Shown here: positions 7,061-16,214 of the stretch, piece by piece
How positions within the stretch are numbered: the stretch's first letter is position 1
How the letters are laid out: the number at the start of each line of letters is the position of its first letter
Source of the DNA: Oscillospiraceae bacterium
Lineage (GTDB): Bacteria; Bacillota; Clostridia; Oscillospirales; Ruminococcaceae
Direction of reading: 5' to 3'
Assembly (NCBI GenBank): GCA_017472965.1
Contig: JAFUNR010000036.1
Coordinates: forward strand, 1-64,000
Length of the DNA: 64,000 nt
Made by a program: the position numbers and the translations under genes
Notes under the pieces: model-generated
What the model saw: the letters and a program-made list of their open reading frames with translations, nothing else
Told to the model about the DNA's origin: nothing
Databases searched by the model: none

Positions 7061-9148
7061 GTGGAGATCCGGCAGAACCAGGAACTGGAAATGCCTATTT
7101 ATCTTTTCAAGGAAGGCACCAATTATGAGAGCGACCGTCTGATCGGCGGCCGGCTTGTCAACTACAACGGGGTGGATGGCGTGCGTTTCCGTGTCTGGGC
7201 CCCGAATGCCGTCAGCGTCAGCGTGGTCGGCGATTTCAATGATTGGAACGAACGGATGAACCCCTGCGGAAATCTGTCCGGCAGCGGTATCTGGCAGACC
7301 TTCTGCCCCGGTGTCAAGGCCGGTGACCTGTATAAATTCTGCATCCAGACCAAGGATGGACGATATCTGTACAAGGCCGATCCCTTTGCACTGTATGCCG
7401 AAAAGCGCCCCGGCGATGCCAGTCGCGTTTATAATATCGAAGGATACGAATGGGGCGATGCCGAGTGGCAGGCGGCAAAAAGGCAAAAGGATATCGTCAA
7501 TGCGCCTGTCAATATCTACGAAGTCCATGCCGGCTCGTGGAAGCAGCATAAGGATGGCAGCTTTTACACCTACCGCGAACTGGCGGCGGAGCTGATCCCT
7601 TATCTGAAAGAGATGCACTATACCCATGTGGAGCTGCTGCCCATAACGGAGCATCCGCTGGATGCCTCGTGGGGGTATCAGGTGGGAAGTTATTTTGCAC
7701 CCACCTCCCGTTTTGGTGAACCTAAGGATTTCATGTATTTTATTGACCGCTGCCATCAGGAGGGCATCGGCGTCATTCTGGATTGGGTGCCCGCCCATTT
7801 CCCCAAGGATGCCTTTGGCCTGTACCGGTTTGACGGCACGCCGCTGTTTGAGGATGCCAATCCCGCCCGCGGCGAGCATAAGGAATGGGGTACAGCTGTC
7901 TTTGATTACGGCAAAAAAGAGGTGCAGTCGTTCCTGATCTCCAGCGCGGTGTTCTGGCTGGGCAAGTACCATCTGGACGGTCTGCGTGTGGATGCCGTTG
8001 CCAGTATGCTGTATCTGGATTATGGCCGTAAGCCCGGTGAGTGGCAGCCCAACTACAAGGGCGGCCGTGAAAATCTGGAGGCTGTGGCTTTCCTGCGCAA
8101 GCTGAACAAGGTGGTGTTTTCCAAGTTCCCCGGCGCACTGATGATCGCCGAAGAGAGCACTGCGTGGCCGCAGGTCACCAGACCCGGCGAGGAAGGTGGT
8201 CTTGGTTTCAACTTCAAGTGGAACATGGGCTGGATGAACGATATGCTGGAATATGTCAAAATCGACCCGTTCTTCCGCAAGGGCAGCCACGGCAAGATCA
8301 CCTTCAGCTTGATGTACGCCTTCAGCGAAAATTACATTCTGCCCATTTCTCACGACGAGGTGGTGCACCTGAAAAAGAGTCTGCTGGATAAGATGTACGG
8401 CGATTATGATGCCAAATTTGCCGGTGCACGCGTATTCCGCGGCTATATGACCGCCCACCCCGGCAAAAAGCTGCTGTTTATGGGTCAGGAATTCGGCCAG
8501 TTCGCCGAATGGAACGAAAAGAAGCAGCTGGACTGGGAAGTGCTGAAATACGAAAAGCACATCGGCCTGCAGAAATTCAATAAAAAGCTGAACGAGTTCT
8601 ATCTGGAGCATCCCGCGCTGTGGAAGCACGATTACAGCTGGGACGGTTTTGAATGGCTGATCCCGGACGACAGTGAACGGAACATTGTGGCCTTCCTGCG
8701 TAAGGATGGTGCAGGGGATACGCTGCTCTTTGTATGCAACTTTGCCGCTGTCGAACGGGATGCCTATGTGGTGGGCGTACCTGTGGCCGGCCGGTATCGC
8801 GAGCTGCTGTGTTCCGATGCCGCTGAATTTGGCGGTGCGGGCGGCAAGCGTGCCGCTTCGGTGGTCGCCAAGGCAAAGCCGGCGCAGAAGCAGCCGTATT
8901 CGCTGACGCTCAGCCTGCCCGCTATGAGCATGGTGTGTTATGCTGTGCCTGCCGCAGCTGCCGTGACGGAATCCGATGAGCTCCCCGTCGAAAAGCCCAA
9001 ACGCACCCGTAAGCCCGCCGCGAAGAAGACTGCGGAAGCTGCCGCACCTGCGGAGACAGCGCCTGCCGAAACTGCTGCGGAAGTCCCTGCCGAAAAGCCC
9101 AAGCGCACCCGTAAAACCGTCAAAAAGACTGAAGCGCAGCCGGAATGA
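7061..9148 (+). CDS. glgB: 1,4-alpha-glucan branching enzyme with basic repeated tail
   Basis: 695 residues. The CBM48 module at the N-terminus (FRVWAPNAVSVSVVGDFNDWN) precedes the GH13 barrel. GH13 motifs are visible: DWVPAHFPKD, the nucleophile loop LRVDAVASMLYLDYGR, the acid AEESTAWP and LPISHDEV. It forms alpha-1,6 branches in glycogen. GTG at 7061 is chosen because GAGGAGGGG lies directly upstream; in-frame ATGs further 5' lack ribosome sites. After the beta-sandwich end (around SMVCYAVP) there is an unusual tail of about 65 residues rich in Lys, Ala, Pro and Glu. It contains EKPKRTRK twice and resembles histone-H1-like tails rather than any GlgB domain. Confidence 0.95.
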   Translation: MEIRQNQELEMPIYLFKEGTNYESDRLIGGRLVNYNGVDGVRFRVWAPNAVSVSVVGDFNDWNERMNPCGNLSGSGIWQTFCPGVKAGDLYKFCIQTKDGRYLYKADPFALYAEKRPGDASRVYNIEGYEWGDAEWQAAKRQKDIVNAPVNIYEVHAGSWKQHKDGSFYTYRELAAELIPYLKEMHYTHVELLPITEHPLDASWGYQVGSYFAPTSRFGEPKDFMYFIDRCHQEGIGVILDWVPAHFPKDAFGLYRFDGTPLFEDANPARGEHKEWGTAVFDYGKKEVQSFLISSAVFWLGKYHLDGLRVDAVASMLYLDYGRKPGEWQPNYKGGRENLEAVAFLRKLNKVVFSKFPGALMIAEESTAWPQVTRPGEEGGLGFNFKWNMGWMNDMLEYVKIDPFFRKGSHGKITFSLMYAFSENYILPISHDEVVHLKKSLLDKMYGDYDAKFAGARVFRGYMTAHPGKKLLFMGQEFGQFAEWNEKKQLDWEVLKYEKHIGLQKFNKKLNEFYLEHPALWKHDYSWDGFEWLIPDDSERNIVAFLRKDGAGDTLLFVCNFAAVERDAYVVGVPVAGRYRELLCSDAAEFGGAGGKRAASVVAKAKPAQKQPYSLTLSLPAMSMVCYAVPAAAAVTESDELPVEKPKRTRKPAAKKTAEAAAPAETAPAETAAEVPAEKPKRTRKTVKKTEAQPE

Positions 9149-9228
9149 TCCCGGCAATCCATCCGTGAAAAAACTGTGCCAACGGTTTTTCAAATATCAA
9201 GACAAAATCGAAGGAGAATACGAGCAAG

Positions 9229-10440
9229 ATGAAGGAATGTATCGCCATGCTGCTTGCCGGCGGTCAGGGTTCGCGTCTGTATGCGCTGACCCAGAAGCTG
9301 GCCAAGCCCGCCGTACCGTTCGGCGGCAAGTACCGTATCATCGATTTCCCCCTGTCCAACTGCGTTAACTCCGGCATTGATACCGTGGGTGTTCTGACCC
9401 AGTATCAGCCTCTGGTGCTCAATGAGTACATCGGCAATGGCCAGCCCTGGGATCTGGACCGTCTGCACGGCGGTGTCCATGTGCTGCCCCCCTACCAGAC
9501 CGCTACCGGTTCCGACTGGTACAAGGGTACTGCCAACGCCATTTACCAGAACATCAACTTCATCGATCGCTACAATCCCGAGTATGTGGTGGTTCTGGGC
9601 GGCGACCACATCTATAAAATGGATTATTCCAAGATGGTCGATCTGCACAAGAAGAACAACGCCGACTGCACCATCGCCGTTCTGGAAGTGCCATGGGAAG
9701 AGGCCAGCCGCTTCGGCATTATGACCACCGATGCCACCGGTGCCGTGGTCAAGTTTGAAGAAAAGCCCAAGAATCCTGATTCCAATCTGGCCAGCATGGG
9801 CATCTATGTGTTTACATGGTCCAAGCTGCGCAAGTACCTGATCGACGACGAAGCCGATCCCAACTCCTCCAACGATTTTGGCAAGAATATTATTCCCGGT
9901 ATGCTGGCCAACGGCGAACGCATGTTTGCCTACGCTTTTGACGGCTACTGGAAGGACGTGGGCACCATCGACAGCCTGTGGGATGCCAACATGGATCTGC
10001 TCAATCCCCAGAAACCTCTGGATGTCTGGAACGAGGATTGGAAGATCTACTCCCGTACCCCCGCGCTGCCGCCTCACCGCATCGGCGCGACTGCCCGCGT
10101 GGACAACAGCATCATCACCGAAGGCTGCAAGGTGGACGGCGCTGTGGAGAACAGCGTACTGTTCGCCGGCGTCACCGTCAAGGAGGGCGCTTTGATCGAC
10201 AGCAGTATCCTGATGCCGGGCGCCGTTGTGGAGCCGGGCGCCGAGGTGCACTACAGCATCGTGGCCGAGAATGTGGTCGTCAAGTCCGGCGCTGTCATCG
10301 GCAAGAAGCCCGAGGATTGCGCCGATGTCTCCGAGTGGGGCGTTGCCGTTGTGGCCGAGGGCCTGACTGTGGGTGCCAACAGCGTGGTCGGCCCCAAGGC
10401 AATGGTGCGTGAAGATGTAAAGGAAGGTGAAACCGTATGA
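9229..10440 (+). CDS. glgC: glucose-1-phosphate adenylyltransferase
   Basis: 403 residues, the normal length. The N-terminal nucleotidyltransferase domain starts with the intact [15 protein letters not shown] phosphate-binding loop, followed by [15 protein letters not shown], which contacts the nucleotide and activator, and [11 protein letters not shown] with the catalytic Asp. The C-terminus is a left-handed beta-helix of hexapeptide repeats (about residues 290-390). It makes ADP-glucose, the committed step of glycogen synthesis. Its stop overlaps the glgD start by 4 bp, indicating coupled translation of the two subunits. Confidence 0.96.
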   Translation: MKECIAMLLAGGQGSRLYALTQKLAKPAVPFGGKYRIIDFPLSNCVNSGIDTVGVLTQYQPLVLNEYIGNGQPWDLDRLHGGVHVLPPYQTATGSDWYKGTANAIYQNINFIDRYNPEYVVVLGGDHIYKMDYSKMVDLHKKNNADCTIAVLEVPWEEASRFGIMTTDATGAVVKFEEKPKNPDSNLASMGIYVFTWSKLRKYLIDDEADPNSSNDFGKNIIPGMLANGERMFAYAFDGYWKDVGTIDSLWDANMDLLNPQKPLDVWNEDWKIYSRTPALPPHRIGATARVDNSIITEGCKVDGAVENSVLFAGVTVKEGALIDSSILMPGAVVEPGAEVHYSIVAENVVVKSGAVIGKKPEDCADVSEWGVAVVAEGLTVGANSVVGPKAMVREDVKEGETV

Positions 10441-11555
10441 CAAGAGCAGCAATGGGCATTATTTTTGCCAATATGCACGATGAGACCCTGCCCGCCGTCA
10501 CACGGCTGCGCACGATGGCCAGCGTTCCCGTGGCCGCCCGCTACCGTATGATCGATTTCCAGCTGTCCTCCATGACCAACGCCGGTATCGATACCATCGG
10601 TGTCGTTGTCAAGCAGAACTACCGCAGCCTGATGGATCATCTGGGCACCGGCCGCGAATGGGATCTGGGCCGCAAGATCGGCGGTCTGACCCTGTTCCCC
10701 CCGCAGGCCGAACTGGCGCACGGCGATACTTACAAGGGCCGTCTGGGCGCTCTGTATGAGATCCTGCCCTATCTGGTGGATGCCAAGGCCGAGTATGTGG
10801 TCATGGCCGACTGCGATTTCATGTGCACCCCCGACTATGAGGATATCATTGCTTTCCACGAGGCCAAGGGCGCCGATGTGACCATGGTCTGCCGCAAGCT
10901 GGATGCCGATACGGCGCTGCCCGCCGAAAATGTCACTGTCACCTGTGATGCCGAGTGCCGTGTCAGCCAGATTCTGTCGGATGACACCTCCGCCGGCGAG
11001 CATCTGCAGTGCATGAATATGTTCGTCATCGCCCGCGAAAAGCTCATCGAGTATATCCGCGCCGGCCACAGCCGTCAGCAGAACCATTTTGTCCGTCACG
11101 TTCTGATGAACCACACCGACGAGATCAAGACCTGTGCGTATGTGTATGACGACTACGCTTCCCAGATCACCAGCATCCACTCCTACTACGAGACCAATAT
11201 GAGCCTGCTGAATTCCGATAATCTGAACGATCTGTTCGACAGCGAGCCCATCTATACCAAGGTGCGCGATTCCGCCCCCACCCGCTATGCCATGGACGCC
11301 AAGGTCAGCGAGAGCCTGATCGCTGATGGCTGCATTCTGGAAGGCACCGTGGAAAACAGTGTGCTGTTCCGCGGCGTGCAGATCAAAAAGGGTGCGGTCG
11401 TCCGCAACTCCATCCTGATGCAGGATACCGTTGTGGAAGAGGGCGCCTGTGTGGATTGCGTCATCACCGATAAGAATGTCACCATCTCTGCCGGCAAGTC
11501 TGTCAGCGGCTCCAAGGAATACCCTGTTTATGTGGAGAAGCACGTTAAAGTCTGA
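10437..11555 (+). CDS. glgD: ADP-glucose pyrophosphorylase regulatory subunit
   Basis: 372 residues, a homolog of GlgC in which the nucleotide-binding Gly-rich loop is lost: residues 6-20 read [15 protein letters not shown] instead of a GGxGxRL motif. The fold is otherwise kept, including the [12 protein letters not shown] segment and C-terminal hexapeptide repeats. In Firmicutes GlgD is the inactive partner that raises GlgC activity in a heterotetramer. The 4-bp overlap with glgC supports stoichiometric synthesis. Confidence 0.94.
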   Translation: MTRAAMGIIFANMHDETLPAVTRLRTMASVPVAARYRMIDFQLSSMTNAGIDTIGVVVKQNYRSLMDHLGTGREWDLGRKIGGLTLFPPQAELAHGDTYKGRLGALYEILPYLVDAKAEYVVMADCDFMCTPDYEDIIAFHEAKGADVTMVCRKLDADTALPAENVTVTCDAECRVSQILSDDTSAGEHLQCMNMFVIAREKLIEYIRAGHSRQQNHFVRHVLMNHTDEIKTCAYVYDDYASQITSIHSYYETNMSLLNSDNLNDLFDSEPIYTKVRDSAPTRYAMDAKVSESLIADGCILEGTVENSVLFRGVQIKKGAVVRNSILMQDTVVEEGACVDCVITDKNVTISAGKSVSGSKEYPVYVEKHVKV

Positions 11556-11663
11556 TCGCCGGATACTGTCACCCATCCGCGAACCGGTAACGGAGGAACT
11601 GCGGAGCTGCTGCACGGCGCGGCAGCTCCCGGTCCGGACAGCAGAAAGGAAAGTTTGAATAGC

Positions 11664-13088
11664 ATGAATGTATTGTTTTGTTCCAGCGAAGGTCTGCCCT
11701 ATATCATGTCGGGCGGCCTCGGCGATGTGGCCGGTGCTCTGCCCAAGGCGATGAATGCTGCCGGCGTGGATTGCCGTGTCATTATGCCGCTGTACAGCGA
11801 TATCAAGCCCGAGCTGCGCGCAAAAATGGAATTCCTGTGCAGCTTCAATGTGCCGGTGGGCTGGCGCAACCAGTATTGCGGTCTGTTCCGCGCCGTCAGC
11901 GGCAATGTCACCGCCTATTTTCTGGATAACGAGTATTACTTCAAGCGCAAGGGCCTGTACGGCTACGGCGACGATGCCGAGCGCTTTGCATTCTTCTCCC
12001 GTGCCATTCTCGAGGCTGTCAGTCACATGGATTTCACCCCCGATATCATTCATACCAACGACTGGCAGACCGCTCTTGTCAATGTATACCTCAACCTGCA
12101 CTACCGTCATGATCCCCGTTTTGCCCGTATCAAGACCCTGTTTACCATCCATAATATCCAGTATCAGGGGCAGTACGGCATGAACCTGCTGGGCGATGTG
12201 CTGGATGTACCCGCCGACAAGGCGTATCTGCTGGAGTACAACGGCGATGTCAACTACATGAAGGGTGCCATCGAGGCTGCCGACCGTGTCAACACCGTTT
12301 CGCCCACCTATTCCCGCGAGATCATGCGTCCCGAGTACGGCCATCATCTGGATCCGCTGCTCAATGAGCGTGCCTTCAAGGTGAGCGGCATCGTCAACGG
12401 CATCGATGTGGAGGTGTATAACCCCGAGACCGATCCCGCGCTGGCTGCCAATTACACCGCCGCCAATGTGGCCGAGGGCAAGGCGGTCTGCCGTGCCGAT
12501 ATCTGTGAGCTGTTCGGCCTGGAAAACGATGGTGCACCCATCGTGGGTATGGTCAGCCGTCTGGTGGATCATAAGGGCTTCGATATCGTCCGTCAGGTGG
12601 GTGAGAACCTGATCCAGTCCGGCATGAAGATCTGCCTGCTGGGTACCGGCGATGCCGAATTCGAGGAGTATTTCCGCTGGCTGGCAGATGCCTATCCCGG
12701 CCGCTGCGGTGTCAAGATCGCCTTCAAGCCGGATCTGGCCCACAAGATCTATGCCGGTGCGGATATCTTCCTGATGCCCTCTCTCAGCGAGCCCTGCGGC
12801 CTTGCCCAGATGGTGGCGCTGCGCTACGGCACCGTGCCCATTGTGCGCGAGACCGGCGGCCTGAAGGATACCGTTCAGGATAGCGGCGACGGCTGGGGCA
12901 ACGGCTTCACCTTTGAGGATTACAATGCCGGTGCGCTGCTGTACACTTGTCTGCGAGCCAAGGAAGGCTTTGAGAATGCCGAAGGCTGGCAGCAGCTTGT
13001 GCAGCGTGCCATGGCCTGCGATCACTCCTGGGCTGTTTCCTGCGGCGATTACATGGCGCTTTACAACGAGATGCTCAGTCTCTGGTAA
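11664..13088 (+). CDS. glgA: glycogen synthase (ADP-glucose)
   Basis: 474 residues; GT5 with two Rossmann domains in a GT-B fold. The N-terminal motif MSGGLGDVAGALPKAM corresponds to the KxGGL ADP-glucose-binding loop, here with Ser-Gly in place of the usual Lys-Thr before GGL. HTNDWQTALV, VNGIDVEVYNP and the C-terminal LMPSLSEPCGLAQM (family E-x7-E region) are all present. It elongates alpha-1,4-glucan. The ATG at 11664 fits the family N-terminus; a TTG three codons upstream is closer to AAAGGA and is possible. Last gene of the glg operon, followed by a strong terminator. Confidence 0.95.
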   Translation: MNVLFCSSEGLPYIMSGGLGDVAGALPKAMNAAGVDCRVIMPLYSDIKPELRAKMEFLCSFNVPVGWRNQYCGLFRAVSGNVTAYFLDNEYYFKRKGLYGYGDDAERFAFFSRAILEAVSHMDFTPDIIHTNDWQTALVNVYLNLHYRHDPRFARIKTLFTIHNIQYQGQYGMNLLGDVLDVPADKAYLLEYNGDVNYMKGAIEAADRVNTVSPTYSREIMRPEYGHHLDPLLNERAFKVSGIVNGIDVEVYNPETDPALAANYTAANVAEGKAVCRADICELFGLENDGAPIVGMVSRLVDHKGFDIVRQVGENLIQSGMKICLLGTGDAEFEEYFRWLADAYPGRCGVKIAFKPDLAHKIYAGADIFLMPSLSEPCGLAQMVALRYGTVPIVRETGGLKDTVQDSGDGWGNGFTFEDYNAGALLYTCLRAKEGFENAEGWQQLVQRAMACDHSWAVSCGDYMALYNEMLSLW

Positions 13089-13110
13089 GCGCCTGCCGAT
13101 GTCATTTTCC

Positions 13111-13150
13111 GCGGCGCTCTTTTACGCAAAGAGCGCCGCAAAATTTTTTC
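13111..13150 (+). terminator. terminator of the glg operon
   Basis: A 12-bp perfect stem (13111-13122 with 13128-13139) is followed by an AAAATTTTTT run. Confidence 0.85.
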
Positions 13151-13170
13151 AAAAAAATTGAAATTAGGTA

Positions 13171-13199
13171 TTGACATTTCGCGTCGGATTTAGTATTAT
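13171..13199 (+). promoter_or_regulatory. promoter of the tRNA-Trp/Asp/Thr cluster
   Basis: A consensus TTGACA (13171-13176) and TATTAT (13194-13199) with a 17-bp spacer, 39 bp before the first tRNA. Confidence 0.8.
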
Positions 13200-13238
13200 A
13201 ATATAGCGCTCTGAAAAACAGAGCAAAATGCCAGACAC

Positions 13239-13314
13239 AGGGGTATAGCTCAGCTGGTAGAGCAGCGGTCTCCAAAACCGCGTGCCCAGGGTTCGAATCC
13301 TTGTGCCCCTGCCA
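13239..13314 (+). tRNA. tRNA-Trp (CCA anticodon)
   Basis: Full cloverleaf: the acceptor arm AGGGGTA pairs with TGCCCCT, the anticodon loop CTCCAAA reads CCA, the T-loop is GTTCGAATC and the 3' CCA is encoded. Confidence 0.95.
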
Positions 13315-13318
13315 TTAT

Positions 13319-13395
13319 GGCCCGGTAGTTCAGTTGGTTAGAACGCCAGCCTGTCACGCTGGAGGTCGTGGGTTCGAGCCCCATCCGGGTCGCCA
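13319..13395 (+). tRNA. tRNA-Asp (GTC anticodon)
   Basis: The acceptor GGCCCGG pairs with CCGGGTC (one G-T). The anticodon loop CTGTCAC in stem CCAGC/GCTGG reads GTC. CCA is encoded. Confidence 0.95.
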
Positions 13396-13439
13396 TTTTA
13401 AAATAAGGGTATATCCCATTTCATATAGATTTTCAATGT

Positions 13440-13515
<76 letters not shown>

Positions 13516-13516
13516 A

Positions 13517-13551
13517 AGCCCTGGATCTTCCGAGATTCAGGGTTTTTTTCT
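13517..13551 (+). terminator. terminator of the tRNA cluster
   Basis: A CCCTGGATCT/AGATTCAGGG hairpin with TCCG loop and one mismatch, followed by seven T residues directly after tRNA-Thr. Confidence 0.75.
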
Positions 13552-13648
13552 CTCTTTTCACAGAGATGGTTCTTATTTCCCGGAAAACATTTTGGGATGA
13601 ATCGGTGAGATCTGTAAGGATCGTGCCGCAGCAAACGGAGGTGCAGCA

Positions 13649-14248
13649 ATGACACAAAACAGGATGGAAAAAGCAAAGGAACTGATGCAGCTGCTGAATG
13701 CTTTGCCGCAGGTGCACAGCTGCACGCTGTACGGCAGCCTTGCCGCAAACGGCGGCGATGCGCTTTCGGATATTGATATTACGCTGGATGTTTCCGGTTG
13801 TGATAATGGTGCATTTGCGCTGGTGCTGCCGCAGCTGCTGGGCGAAAAGCTGCCTGTCCTTTACAGCGACTATGCCCCCAGCCTTGCACCGGAAAAATAT
13901 GTGGTGTCTGTTGCACTGGATGAAAACGATCCCTTTCTGATAGTGGACCTGTGCTGTACGGCGACCCCGCACTGTACGGCCGTCACACGGCAGCAGCTGA
14001 ATGAAAGAAACGACCGCTGCACGCATATCCTCAAGCTGTGGATCGCCAATCTCAAGCATTTTGCACGCGGCGTGGATAACCGGACGGATATCCTGCACAT
14101 GACGAAAAAGCTGGGACTGGGAATGCAGAATCAGAGCAGCGCCGAGCTTCTGGAGGAAACGCTGCAATGGCTGGAGAAAAACGCACCGTCCCGCCTGTAC
14201 GGGCTGCTTGTATCCTGCCGAAGAGCCTTTACGAGTCTGTGCCGCTAA
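13649..14248 (+). CDS. nucleotidyltransferase-fold protein (minimal NTase)
   Basis: 199 residues. Near the N-terminus the LYGSLAANGGDALSDIDITLDV stretch (residues about 27-48) has the GS...DxD signature of the polymerase-beta-like nucleotidyltransferase superfamily. This signature occurs in aminoglycoside and lincosamide nucleotidyltransferases and in MNT-type proteins that modify toxins. The rest is mostly helical, as in the helical caps of resistance NTases. A good GGAGG ribosome site supports the start. The next gene is a GNAT acetyltransferase, and both could be small-molecule modifying enzymes. Target unknown; no HEPN partner gene sits beside it. Confidence 0.75.
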   Translation: MTQNRMEKAKELMQLLNALPQVHSCTLYGSLAANGGDALSDIDITLDVSGCDNGAFALVLPQLLGEKLPVLYSDYAPSLAPEKYVVSVALDENDPFLIVDLCCTATPHCTAVTRQQLNERNDRCTHILKLWIANLKHFARGVDNRTDILHMTKKLGLGMQNQSSAELLEETLQWLEKNAPSRLYGLLVSCRRAFTSLCR

Positions 14249-14290
14249 AAGAATATAAGCGGTGCATAGCGCCGTAAAGGAGAAGAAAAG

Positions 14291-14869
14291 ATGAAACAGA
14301 ATACTGCTGCTCTGGATGGCAGTGCTGTGCTGCAGATCCTGCCGCTGCCGGCGGAAAAATATGCCGGTGTGGAATTTTCGGTTTCGTATAAAACGGAAAA
14401 ATATTTTGATGTGCTGCTGTTGGAGGACGGCTTCCGGCTGGTGGAGAAAATTGCAAGCCCGCCGCTGGAAAAACAGTTTTCCGACACTCTTTTCGGTGAA
14501 TGGCTGGAAGCGCCGGAGGTTTTCGGCGCCTTTTGCGGCGGTGAGCTGCTCGGTTTTGTGGAGGGCAGCCGCGAAAGCTGGCACAGCCTTTACCGCATCA
14601 GTAATGTCTATGTGTATCCGCAGCACCGCAAAAAAGGCGTGGGGCGGGCTCTGCTGCAGCATAGCATCGATCATGCACGGCGGCAGGGAAAATACCGCGG
14701 TGTCATTCTGGAGACACAGACCTGCAATTATGCGGCGATCTCGCTGTATAAAAAGCTGGGCTTCCGTCTGACCCGTATTGATCTGAATGAATACTCCAAC
14801 GAAGATGTGAAAAAAGCAGAGGTGCGTATCGATCTGCTGTTAAAATTTGACGAAAAAGGAGCCGAATGA
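14291..14869 (+). CDS. GNAT family N-acetyltransferase
   Basis: 192 residues with the acetyl-CoA-binding motif A in the second half: VYVYPQHRKKGVGRALLQ (the R-x-x-G-x-G/A pattern as KKGVGRAL), then the AAISLYKKLGFR motif B common to the family. The N-terminal 60 residues are variable. It follows a nucleotidyltransferase-like gene at a 42-bp gap and is followed 1 bp later by an unknown gene, so the three may be cotranscribed. The substrate cannot be deduced. Confidence 0.88.
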   Translation: MKQNTAALDGSAVLQILPLPAEKYAGVEFSVSYKTEKYFDVLLLEDGFRLVEKIASPPLEKQFSDTLFGEWLEAPEVFGAFCGGELLGFVEGSRESWHSLYRISNVYVYPQHRKKGVGRALLQHSIDHARRQGKYRGVILETQTCNYAAISLYKKLGFRLTRIDLNEYSNEDVKKAEVRIDLLLKFDEKGAE

Positions 14870-14870
14870 C

Positions 14871-15428
14871 ATGGAAGAATTTGGACGAGAAGACCTGTTG
14901 GCGTGGGCAAAGGAGCCCGATCTGGAGGAGGCATGGCAATCCTGTAAATATGCGGTGCAGGAAGATATGCGGCTGCCGCTGATGGAGGTTCTGTACGAAC
15001 TGCTGGATGCAACGAAGGAGCGTGACGAAATCATCGATTACGCCGAGCGGATCATGCTGCTTTGTGAAACGCCGGAGGAATTTGAGCGAGCCCGTGCTGC
15101 AAAAAATGCAGAGACTGCGAAATACGGCACCATCAACGGAACATTCGGTACCGAGCTTGCTCTTATGCGCAAGGCGATTATGGAAATGCCTCCGATGCCG
15201 TCGAAACCGGGCGGTCTGAAGAAGCTTTTTGGCGGCGGCAAAGAGTATGATGCGGCAGTGGCCAGCAAACACCGGCTGCTGGAAAAGCGGAATGTACTGG
15301 AAAAATACACGAAGGATTGCGCCAAAAAGCTGGCCGAACTGGGTGCATCTGCGGAAGAACTGGCCTATTACGAATCTGCGGAGAGAGCGCTGGATCAGAT
15401 GTTCAATGATTTGATGAGTAAGAAGTAA
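14871..15428 (+). CDS. hypothetical protein, mostly helical
   Basis: 185 residues; I do not recognise a family. It is charged and predicted largely alpha-helical, with a long possible coiled coil near the end (KHRLLEKRNVLEKYTKDC, then ELAYYESAERAL). A glycine/proline-rich hinge around residues 110-125 (MPSKPGGLKKLFGGG) splits the helical halves. No signal peptide or membrane segment is seen. The ATG at 14871 starts one base after the stop of the GNAT gene, with AAGGAG 10 nt upstream, suggesting coupling. It is closed by a strong hairpin. Confidence 0.7.
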   Translation: MEEFGREDLLAWAKEPDLEEAWQSCKYAVQEDMRLPLMEVLYELLDATKERDEIIDYAERIMLLCETPEEFERARAAKNAETAKYGTINGTFGTELALMRKAIMEMPPMPSKPGGLKKLFGGGKEYDAAVASKHRLLEKRNVLEKYTKDCAKKLAELGASAEELAYYESAERALDQMFNDLMSKK

Positions 15429-15447
15429 GCCGCCGGAATCACATCAA

Positions 15448-15496
15448 AAGAAGGATCCCCTGTGCAAAACAGCTGCTTTGCACAGGGGATCCTTTT
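15448..15496. terminator. bidirectional terminator
   Basis: An 18-bp near-perfect stem (15451-15468 with 15477-15494) bounded by AAAA and TTTT, between convergent transcripts. Confidence 0.85.
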
Positions 15497-15513
15497 GCGT
15501 CGATAAGAACAGA

Positions 15514-16206
15514 TCAGGCTTTCGGGGGCGTATCTTCAATCGCTACCACCTCGCCGCTGTCCAGACGGATGATGCGGTCGGCGTTGGAGGCGATCTCCAT
15601 ATCGTGGGTCACCAGCAGGATGGTCTGGCCAAAGCGGGCAGCCAGCATTTTCAGATGGCGCAGCACCTGATCGCCGGTGCGGGGGTCCAGATTGCCGGTG
15701 GGCTCGTCCGCCAGCAGGATAGCCGGCTTGGTCACCAGTGCACGGGCGATGGCCACACGCTGCTGCTCACCGCCGGAAAGCTGATCGGGATAGCGGTTCA
15801 GCTTGTCGGTGATCTCCAGCGCATCGGTCAGTTCTGTCAAAAACTCCGGATCGGCATCGCGACCATCCAGATGCAGCGGCATCAGGATGTTCTCCTTAAC
15901 GGTGTGCTCGTCCAGCAGGTTGTAGGCCTGAAACACAAAGCCAATGCGGCGGCGGCGCAGCTGGCAGAGTGCATTGTTGCCGAGATCGAATACGCTCTCG
16001 TTTTCAATGTACAGCTTGCCGCCGCTGGGACGGTCCAGACCGCCAAGGATCTGCAGCAGCGTGGATTTGCCCGAGCCGCTGCGGCCGATGATGGCGTAAA
16101 ACACGCCTTTTTCAATGGAAAGATCCAGCGGGCGCAGTGCATGCACCGCAAGAGCGGAGCCTTCGTTATAAGTCTTGTAAAGCTTTTCGGTACGCAGAAT
16201 TTCCAT
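15514..16206 (-). CDS. ABC transporter ATP-binding protein (MacB/LolD-BceA type)
   Basis: 230 residues. Walker [10 protein letters not shown], signature [15 protein letters not shown], Walker [11 protein letters not shown] and the switch His in LVTHDME are all intact. The sequence type is the LolD/MacB/BceA family, which powers FtsX-like permeases rather than substrate import. Its start overlaps or nearly abuts the stop of the permease gene. A GTG at 16218 would overlap by 4 bp, while the ATG at 16206 is chosen because the family begins at MEILRTEKL. It forms a complex with the neighbouring permease for antimicrobial-peptide detoxification, sensing or lipoprotein-type mechanotransmission. Confidence 0.92.
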   Translation of the reverse strand: MEILRTEKLYKTYNEGSALAVHALRPLDLSIEKGVFYAIIGRSGSGKSTLLQILGGLDRPSGGKLYIENESVFDLGNNALCQLRRRRIGFVFQAYNLLDEHTVKENILMPLHLDGRDADPEFLTELTDALEITDKLNRYPDQLSGGEQQRVAIARALVTKPAILLADEPTGNLDPRTGDQVLRHLKMLAARFGQTILLVTHDMEIASNADRIIRLDSGEVVAIEDTPPKA

Positions 16207-16214
16207 GTCGGCTC

